Below are positions 5,895-11,109 of a stretch of 11,109 nucleotides of DNA, one piece after another (within the stretch, counting starts at the first letter, position 1; the number at the start of each line of letters is the position of its first letter). The translations under genes were made by a program, and so were the position numbers. Origin of the DNA: Bdellovibrionales bacterium (GTDB lineage: Bacteria; Bdellovibrionota; Bacteriovoracia; Bacteriovoracales; Bacteriovoracaceae); NCBI GenBank assembly GCA_030633015.1, contig DAOVTR010000018.1:1-11109 (forward strand), in the 5' to 3' direction. A model generated the notes under the pieces. That model worked only from the letters and a program-made list of their open reading frames with translations. It was not told the origin of the DNA and did no database searches.

Positions 5895-6488
5895 ATGGAA
5901 TTACCAAAAGCATTTCAAAGAGCAGTTGATTCATTTAAAAAGCTTCCAGGAGTTGGAGAAAAGACTGCGTTTCGTCAATGCATGATTTTAACTAACTGGA
6001 ATGAGCAAGAGCTTCATGAATTTGGGGAAAGCATAAAAACTCTCTCTAATATTGCTCGATGTGAAGATTGTGGCATTTTTTCTACGGAAAAAAAATGTAA
6101 AATATGTAGCTCACCCGAAAGATCTCAGACGCGTTTACTTTGTATTGTAGAAAACGTAACAGATTGTATTGCAATTGAACAAAGTGGAAATTTTGAAGGT
6201 AAATTTCATATTGTAGGAGGAGTTTTAAATCCGCTTTTGGGTGTTGGCCCTGATGATTTGCGGATAGACAAATTGATAGAAAGAATTAATGATGAAAATG
6301 TTAAAACAGTTATCCTTGCTTTAAATCCTACAGTTGAGGGAGATGCAACTAGTTCATATATTAAACAGCTTTTACCTCAAAATATAGAGGTTGAAAGAAT
6401 TGGGTTTGGAATGCCGATGGGTGGAAGTTTTGAATACCTCGATTCCATGACAATTGGCAAGGCCTTGGAAAATAGAAAGAGGATGTAA
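5895..6488 (+). CDS. recR: Recombination protein RecR
   Basis: RecR acts with RecO (and RecF) to load RecA at single-strand gaps during recombinational repair. The 197-residue length is typical. Visible in order: a helix-hairpin-helix with LPGVGEKTA (17-25), a zinc finger C56-x2-C59-x8-C68-x2-C71, and a TOPRIM domain with IVEN at 84-87 followed by the ALNPTVEGDATS stretch (142-153). The C-terminal segment has RIGFGMPMGGSFEYLDSMT (168-186), a family hallmark, with Walker-B-like ordering. The start follows the ybaB stop by four bases, consistent with coupled translation; there is no strong ribosome site of its own. It belongs to the dnaX-ybaB-recR operon and is followed by the Roadblock-like and mglA genes. 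Confidence 0.96.
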   Translation: MELPKAFQRAVDSFKKLPGVGEKTAFRQCMILTNWNEQELHEFGESIKTLSNIARCEDCGIFSTEKKCKICSSPERSQTRLLCIVENVTDCIAIEQSGNFEGKFHIVGGVLNPLLGVGPDDLRIDKLIERINDENVKTVILALNPTVEGDATSSYIKQLLPQNIEVERIGFGMPMGGSFEYLDSMTIGKALENRKRM

Positions 6489-6496
6489 GATAAACA

Positions 6497-6994
6497 ATGA
6501 GTAATACTTTTCAAAATGAAATTGAAAGTTTTTTTAGTACGTCTACTATTTTACAAGAATTTAATTCATGTAATCTTTTTTTCGTTAGACATGATGGAAT
6601 TATTTTGTATTCAACAGATAAAAACTCCAGTGATTTAGAACAAAGTTCCATTGGTGCTCTTTTGGGGGGTGTCTGGCAAGCAGCTGAGGCACTAACCTCT
6701 TTTCTCCCGAATAATCATGATGAAGTATTTCGCTTTAGCTTTGATACCTCATCAAAGGGAATATATATTCTTCCAGTAGAATTTGATGGGAAAAAATATT
6801 ATTTGAGTGTTACTTATTTTGATCAGATAAATCCAGGATATTTAAAAACATTAATTAGAAAGTTGGCACAGAAATTAAAACTTTATTTACGCGAATTAAA
6901 CCATAGATTAAGAGAATCTCATGATAGTAAGTTTTTATTTAAAGATATTACTGATGATGAAATGGATAACCTCTTTACGTTTGCAGGAAATTAA
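6497..6994 (+). CDS. Roadblock/LC7-like protein next to MglA (possible MglB counterpart)
   Basis: The 165-residue protein has a Roadblock-like pattern: a strand with VRHDGIILYSTD (30-41), a helix with SSIGALLGGVWQAAEALTSFL (50-70), then strands with GIYILPVEF (88-96) and KKYYLSVTYF (99-108), and a PGYLKTLIRKL helix (113-123). The last 40 residues are a charged, helical extension rich in Arg and Lys, then acidic (about 125-165). There is no signal peptide or membrane segment, so it is cytoplasmic. It ends two bases before the mglA start. In Myxococcus, the Roadblock protein MglB is the GTPase-activating partner encoded beside mglA, so this is the obvious candidate partner. It is divergent from MglB as I know it, and the Roadblock assignment rests on pattern and position rather than on strong motif identity. 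The gene has AGAGGA about 14 bases before its ATG. Confidence 0.6.
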   Translation: MSNTFQNEIESFFSTSTILQEFNSCNLFFVRHDGIILYSTDKNSSDLEQSSIGALLGGVWQAAEALTSFLPNNHDEVFRFSFDTSSKGIYILPVEFDGKKYYLSVTYFDQINPGYLKTLIRKLAQKLKLYLRELNHRLRESHDSKFLFKDITDDEMDNLFTFAGN

Positions 6995-6996
6995 AT

Positions 6997-7584
6997 ATGT
7001 CTTTTGTTAATTATCATAAAAAAGAAGTTAATTGTAAGATTGTCTATTATGGGCCAGGCCTTGGAGGCAAAACAACTAATATTCAACATGTTTATAAAAA
7101 AACAACTTCAGATGTTAAAGGACAAATTATTTCTCTTAATACCGAAAATGAGAGGACACTCTTTTTTGATTTTCTCCCCTTGGACTTAGGTGAGATAAGA
7201 GGTTTTCAGACAAGATTTCATCTGTATACAGTTCCAGGTCAGGTTTTTTATGAGGCAAGTCGAAAATTGATTTTACGAGGAGTTGATGGAATTATTTTTG
7301 TAGCAGATTCTCAAGTTGAGAGAATGGAAGCAAATATTGAAAGTTTACAAGGACTAGAAAAAAACCTGCAAGAGCAAGGTTATCAAGCAGATAAGCTTCC
7401 ATTAGTTATGCAGTGGAATAAAAGAGATCTTCCTAATGTTTCACCGATTATTGATCTAAGTGAAAAATTGAACAAATGGAAAGTTCCGGAATTTGAAGCA
7501 ATTGCGACAACTGGTCAAGGTGTTTTTGATACACTTAAAACGACGAGTAAGCTGGTATTAATGAATCTTAAGGGTGGAATTTAA
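6997..7584 (+). CDS. mglA: Ras-like GTPase MglA (polarity/gliding motility regulator)
   Basis: MglA is a small GTPase that sets front-rear cell polarity and controls gliding and type IV pilus motility in Myxococcus; in Bdellovibrio it is linked to prey invasion. At 195 residues it is the same length as Myxococcus MglA and nearly colinear with it: the start MSFVNY, the P-loop GPGLGGKTT (19-27), TLFFDFLPL (54-62), the switch II motif TVPGQVFYEASRKLIL (78-93), VADSQVERMEAN (102-113), the guanine motif NKRDLP (141-146) and a TGQGVFDTL stretch (172-180). The catalytic Arg53 and Gln82 of Myxococcus MglA are both kept. AGGA (6985-6988) lies eight bases before the ATG. It is the last gene of the run that starts with dnaX; a Roadblock-like gene precedes it. 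The 63-bp gap after it may separate it from mtnP. Confidence 0.96.
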   Translation: MSFVNYHKKEVNCKIVYYGPGLGGKTTNIQHVYKKTTSDVKGQIISLNTENERTLFFDFLPLDLGEIRGFQTRFHLYTVPGQVFYEASRKLILRGVDGIIFVADSQVERMEANIESLQGLEKNLQEQGYQADKLPLVMQWNKRDLPNVSPIIDLSEKLNKWKVPEFEAIATTGQGVFDTLKTTSKLVLMNLKGGI

Positions 7585-7647
7585 AAAATTGCCACATAAT
7601 TTCTAAAATCATAAAAAATTAGTTATAGTTAATAAAAAGGGGTTTGT

Positions 7648-8487
7648 ATGGCTACGCTTGGTTTTGTTGGAGGTACAGGAGTTTATAATATTGATGGCGT
7701 TTCAATTGTAAATGAACATTTGATCGAAACACCCTTTGGAATACCTAGTGATAAAATAATCGAAGCACAATTTAATGATAATAAATTCTTTTTTTTACCT
7801 AGGCATGGCAAAAATCATACTTTTTTACCCGGAGAGATTAACTATCGGGCAAATATATTTGCAATGAAAAAATTAGGAGTAGAGTTTTTAGTTTCCATAT
7901 CCGCAGTAGGGTCACTAAAAGAGAAGTATCCTCCAAATTGTTTTGTTTTACCAGATCAGTTTATAGATTGGACGAAGGGAACGAGGCAAAGAACATTTTT
8001 TGGAGGAGGTATAGTAGGACATGTCTCAGCAGCTAATCCTGTGGATGATAATTTACAAGAGCTGATCTTTGGCTGTTGCAAAGAACAAAAAATTTCGGCA
8101 TTTAAGGGAGGTTCATATATTTGTATTGAAGGGCCTCAGTTTTCGTCAAAAGCAGAATCTAATATCTTCAGAAGTTTTGGTGCATCTATTATTGGAATGA
8201 CGAATGTACCAGAAGCCTATCTTGCAAAAGAAGCTGGCCTTGGTTATTCAACCATTGGAATGGTTACAGATTATGACTGTTGGAAAGAAGAGCACTGTTC
8301 TTTAGAAGAAATTTTAAAGGTGATGAAAAAAAACAATGAAATGGCAAAGAGGTTAGTAAAGGAAATAGTACAAAAGTTTTATGTATCAAAATTAATAAGA
8401 AACCAAGAAAACATTAACAGTATTCTTACATCGAGAGAAAATATAAGCTTAGAACAAAAACATTTTGTTGAGGTTTTATTAAAATAA
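7648..8487 (+). CDS. mtnP: S-methyl-5'-thioadenosine phosphorylase (MTAP/PNP family)
   Basis: This enzyme cleaves methylthioadenosine with phosphate to adenine and methylthioribose-1-phosphate, in methionine and purine salvage and polyamine/homoserine-lactone by-product removal. Seen: GGTG near the N-terminus (8-11), PRHG (51-54), a DWTKGTRQRTFF stretch (107-118), GPQFSSKAES (162-171), MTNVPEA (184-190) and TDYDCW (207-212). The aspartates D208 and D210 in TDYDCW are associated with 6-aminopurine recognition, whereas Asn at the first position marks the 6-oxopurine (inosine) enzymes, so adenine specificity is favoured. The 279-residue length is normal; the last 35 residues are a variable, Lys-rich tail. 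GGGG at 7638-7641 serves as the ribosome site. The 63-bp upstream gap has weak promoter-like hexamers (TTGCCA, 17 bp, TAAAAA) but nothing firm. It is one base from rsmH, so it probably co-transcribes with the division cluster. Confidence 0.9.
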   Translation: MATLGFVGGTGVYNIDGVSIVNEHLIETPFGIPSDKIIEAQFNDNKFFFLPRHGKNHTFLPGEINYRANIFAMKKLGVEFLVSISAVGSLKEKYPPNCFVLPDQFIDWTKGTRQRTFFGGGIVGHVSAANPVDDNLQELIFGCCKEQKISAFKGGSYICIEGPQFSSKAESNIFRSFGASIIGMTNVPEAYLAKEAGLGYSTIGMVTDYDCWKEEHCSLEEILKVMKKNNEMAKRLVKEIVQKFYVSKLIRNQENINSILTSRENISLEQKHFVEVLLK

Positions 8488-8488
8488 A

Positions 8489-9418
8489 ATGGATCAATAC
8501 TTAAAACATAAAAGTGTCTTACTAGAAGAGGTTATTTTAAATTTAACAGATGGCCTTGATCCAAATGGGGAATATCACTTTGCGGATTTAACTTTTGGAG
8601 GAGGAGGTCATTCATTACAAGTTGCATCAATGTTTAATAAATCAAATATAATTTCTTTCGACCAAGACCCAGAAGCTTTTGTAAATGGACAAAAAATTAT
8701 AAAGAGTAAAGATTTACAAAACCAAATTTTGCTCATCAAAAGCAATTTTGAAAACTTTAAAAATCAAATATTAAATTTAAATGAAGAGATTTTATTTGAT
8801 GGAATATTACTAGACTTAGGGGTCTCCAGCCATCACTTTGATAAGCCTGATCGTGGCTTCTCTTTTAAATATGATGCAAAATTAGATATGAGAATGGATA
8901 TTGAAAATGACGACTTAAGTACTGCCCAAGACTTAGTTAATAATTTAGATGAAAGTGAATTAGAAAAGATATTTTCAACATATGGACAGGAGAGATTTTC
9001 TCGTCGAATTGCTCAAAAGATTATTGAGGTTCGTGAGGATGAAAAAATAAGATCGACTAAGCAGCTGGAAAATATTATTTTTCATTGTTATCCTAAAAAA
9101 TTACGGTTTGGTAGAACAAATCCATCAACAAAGTGTTTTCAGGCATTGCGAATTGCTGTGAATAGAGAGCTGGATGTATTGGAAAAAATAATTCCAGATG
9201 CATTTGAAATGTTAAAAGTCGGTGGAAAACTTGCAATTATAAGTTTTCACTCTCTAGAAGATAGAATTGTAAAACAGACTTTTAGAAAGCTTGATAAAGT
9301 TGATGGAATTGCTCGGGTAATTACCAAAAAGCCAATTACACCTGATGTTAGTGAAATTAAGGAGAATTCTCGATCTAGAAGTGCTAAACTTAGAGTATTA
9401 CGGAAAATAGGAGTTTGA
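8489..9418 (+). CDS. rsmH: 16S rRNA (cytosine-1402 N4)-methyltransferase RsmH
   Basis: RsmH (MraW) methylates N4 of C1402 in the ribosomal decoding centre using S-adenosylmethionine. The 309-residue length is typical. Motifs in order: GGGGHS (37-42) in the SAM loop, FDQDP (57-61), DGILLDLGVSSHHFD (104-118), RGFSFKYDAKLDMRMD (122-137), a SRR-AQKI segment, TNPSTKCFQALRIAVN and SFHSLEDR near the C-terminus, all hallmarks of the family. The ATG follows the mtnP stop by one base. The gene usually sits between mraZ and ftsL at the head of the division/cell-wall cluster; here mraZ is absent and mtnP takes the upstream place. AGGAG near the end of this gene (9409-9413) belongs to the next gene. Confidence 0.97.
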   Translation: MDQYLKHKSVLLEEVILNLTDGLDPNGEYHFADLTFGGGGHSLQVASMFNKSNIISFDQDPEAFVNGQKIIKSKDLQNQILLIKSNFENFKNQILNLNEEILFDGILLDLGVSSHHFDKPDRGFSFKYDAKLDMRMDIENDDLSTAQDLVNNLDESELEKIFSTYGQERFSRRIAQKIIEVREDEKIRSTKQLENIIFHCYPKKLRFGRTNPSTKCFQALRIAVNRELDVLEKIIPDAFEMLKVGGKLAIISFHSLEDRIVKQTFRKLDKVDGIARVITKKPITPDVSEIKENSRSRSAKLRVLRKIGV

Positions 9419-9420
9419 CT

Positions 9421-9738
9421 GTGGTCGTTAAAAGGACTTTAGCAAAAAAGCCAGGGATTATAGGAAGAGCAAAAAATATACTTTTTAGTTCTCAGGGGTT
9501 TCCAATTTTTTTAACTTGTACAATTATTGCTCTACTTTTTGTTTTATTTAGAATGAAGGGCGTTGAGCTTGATTACGAGGTCGCAAATTTAAAAAAAACA
9601 GTAGAGCTAGTAGGATTAGAAAATAAAAAATTAAAAGCAAAGCGCGCAAGGCTTCTCTCAACAAAAAATCTACGTAATTTAGCAAAAAAATATGATTTAT
9701 ATCAACCAAAACAAAGTCAAATAATTGTTATACCGTAG
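9421..9738 (+). CDS. ftsL: FtsL-like cell division protein (septum assembly)
   Basis: A short bitopic protein of 105 residues: a positively charged cytoplasmic N-terminus (KRTLAKK, then GRAK), one membrane segment of about residues 28-43, then a periplasmic coiled coil with leucine/valine heptads (about 47-78). This is the FtsL layout; FtsL recruits FtsB and FtsQ and activates FtsWI. Sequence is poorly conserved in this family, so the call rests on topology and on the rsmH-ftsL-ftsI order. I chose the GTG at 9421 because AGGAG (9409-9413) is seven bases away; the TTG at 9415 is only one base away and would overlap rsmH. The stop is 8 bp before the next start. Confidence 0.82.
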   Translation: MVVKRTLAKKPGIIGRAKNILFSSQGFPIFLTCTIIALLFVLFRMKGVELDYEVANLKKTVELVGLENKKLKAKRARLLSTKNLRNLAKKYDLYQPKQSQIIVIP

Positions 9739-9746
9739 AAAAAGTT

Positions 9747-11109
9747 ATGGTTAAGAAAAAAGTTACATTTGTTTTTTTAGTTTTGTGTCTATTGTTTAGC
9801 GCGGTTTTATTTAAAGCGTTTATTATTCAGATCTATGATCGAAAAGCACTTATTGCAAAATCAAAAAAACAAATTTTTAGAGAAACAAAAGTTTTTACCC
9901 ATCGTGGAAATATTTTTGACAGGGAAGGATCTCCACTCGCGATTAATGTACAAACATACAGTATTTTTACTATTCCTAAAACGGTAATCGGAGGCGTTGA
10001 AAGCTACAGAAAATTATCTGAAATTATTCCAAAATTAACTTTTGATCGGATAAAAAATAAAATTAAAAACAGAAAGAACTACACTTGGCTTGCGAGAAAA
10101 ATTACTCTGAGTGATGAACAAGTTGAAAATGTTAAAAAACTAGGAAAGAGAATTGGTGGTATTTATATTGAAAGTGTTCCACGAAGGTTTTATCCAAACC
10201 ATGAACTTTTATCTCAAACGCTTGGGTTTGTGGGGGTTGATAATGTTGGACTCGCGGGAGTTGAATATCAATTTGATGAATTATTGAAGGGTAAACCGAC
10301 CGTTCGAAGATATTTCAAAGATGCAAAGGGGCGTCCAGTTAAGATTGAGAGTAAGGTTGTTGGTGAGCCTAAAGATATTTTTTTAACGATTGATAAAGAT
10401 CTTCAGTCTATTGCAGAGAAAGCATTGAAAGAGGCTGTAATAGAGTATAATGCATTGAAAGGAGGCGTTGGCATTATTGATGTTGGCACCGGAGAGGTTT
10501 TAGCAATTGCAAATTATCCTTCTTTTGATTCTAACCTACCGTTAAAATCAAAGGCGGAGCACAGAAAGTTATCTTTTGTAACGGACCCTTTTGAACCAGG
10601 TTCAATTTTTAAAATTTTTACCGTGGCCTCTGCCTTGGAGCATAATATTGCAAGGCCAGATACTAGTTATTATTGCGAACGGGGTAAGTTTGAAATAGGT
10701 AACCATATAATTAATGAGGCAGAGAGTGCTAAAAAATATGAATGGTTATCGGTAAATGAAATTATTGCACACAGTTCAAATATTGGAACAACCAAGATTG
10801 CTTTCGATTTAACTTTTCCCAAATTAAAAAAAACGCTACTTGATTTGAATATTGGTCATAAAACAGGCATTGAAATTCCAGGAGAGTCTAGAGGTATCTT
10901 TTATAAAAAGAAAAACATTTCACCACTGCACTTGAGTAATATTAGTTTTGGTCAAGGGGTGGCAACAACAGGAATACAGATACTCGCGGCATACGCTGCA
11001 ATTGTTAATGATGGAGTATATATTCCTCCCACTATTATAAAAGATCAATTTAACTTTAGAGAAAAAAAGAGAGTACTTTCAAAACAAACTGCTAAAGAGT
11101 TACAACAAA
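9747..11109 (+). CDS. ftsI: Septal peptidoglycan transpeptidase, FtsI/PBP3 class (5' part)
   Basis: The first 454 codons of a class B penicillin-binding protein, cut by the window end. It crosslinks septal peptidoglycan in the periplasm as part of FtsWI. Seen: a short cytoplasmic lead (MVKKK), a membrane segment of about residues 6-24, the pedestal region with HRGNIFDREG (about 53-62), then the transpeptidase domain. The SxxK motif is S286-I-F-K289 within DPFEPGSIFKIF, with catalytic Ser286, and the SxN motif is S343-S-N345. A KTG seen in NIGHKTGIEIPGES belongs to the conserved loop before FGQGVATT; the catalytic KTG triad lies downstream of the window by comparison with E. coli. There is no strong ribosome site before the ATG; the previous stop is 8 bp away. 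The position after ftsL is the standard one. Confidence 0.94.
   Translation, partial: MVKKKVTFVFLVLCLLFSAVLFKAFIIQIYDRKALIAKSKKQIFRETKVFTHRGNIFDREGSPLAINVQTYSIFTIPKTVIGGVESYRKLSEIIPKLTFDRIKNKIKNRKNYTWLARKITLSDEQVENVKKLGKRIGGIYIESVPRRFYPNHELLSQTLGFVGVDNVGLAGVEYQFDELLKGKPTVRRYFKDAKGRPVKIESKVVGEPKDIFLTIDKDLQSIAEKALKEAVIEYNALKGGVGIIDVGTGEVLAIANYPSFDSNLPLKSKAEHRKLSFVTDPFEPGSIFKIFTVASALEHNIARPDTSYYCERGKFEIGNHIINEAESAKKYEWLSVNEIIAHSSNIGTTKIAFDLTFPKLKKTLLDLNIGHKTGIEIPGESRGIFYKKKNISPLHLSNISFGQGVATTGIQILAAYAAIVNDGVYIPPTIIKDQFNFREKKRVLSKQTAKELQQ

Noticed and set aside
7004..7189. Plus-strand frame inside mglA
   Set aside because: It is an out-of-frame shadow of the conserved GTPase.
9415..9417. TTG start for ftsL overlapping rsmH
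   Set aside because: It is only one base from AGGAG, while the GTG at 9421 has a normal seven-base spacing.

Overview
The window is AT-rich and densely coded, with no sign of phage, insertion sequences or CRISPR. The gene set suggests a low-GC member of Bdellovibrionota, most likely Bacteriovoracales-like predators. The pointers are an MglA GTPase almost colinear with the Myxococcus protein, a Roadblock-like gene beside it, low GC, and the order dnaX-ybaB-recR followed by the start of a division/cell-wall cluster. The taxonomic call is inference; no rRNA or other phylogenetic marker was tested.

Region 1 (1-159) is the 3' end of a cysteine-rich plus-strand gene. It converges on a minus-strand gene cluster across a 14-bp perfect inverted repeat (196-239) that probably terminates transcription. 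Region 2 (3643 down to 295, minus strand) looks like one four-gene unit. In order it encodes a thioredoxin-fold protein with an atypical active site, a TrxB-type flavoenzyme lacking the usual NADPH-phosphate arginines, an exported protein with a complete protein-arginine deiminase (PAD) catalytic domain, and a small exported protein translationally coupled to the PAD gene by an ATGA overlap.

Region 3 (3644-3926) is the divergent intergenic stretch. It holds a near-consensus promoter and the small bacterial SRP RNA (4.5S type), directly upstream of dnaX.

Region 4 (3927-7584, plus strand) is a tight run of dnaX, a YbaB/EbfC nucleoid-associated protein, recR, a Roadblock-like protein and mglA. 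It joins DNA replication and repair genes to a polarity/motility GTPase module. dnaX has an 11-A homopolymer just after the clamp-loader ATPase core, and a -1 frame change there meets a stop after two codons, so both tau- and gamma-type products are plausible.

Region 5 (7648-11109, plus strand) is mtnP, rsmH, ftsL and the 5' part of ftsI/PBP. This is the start of a dcw cluster with a methylthioadenosine phosphorylase immediately upstream of rsmH and no mraZ in between.

The most unusual part is Region 2. It pairs an animal-PAD-like, secreted arginine deiminase with a non-canonical thioredoxin/reductase pair, in what may be a predator. The core genes of Regions 3-5 are otherwise conventional.
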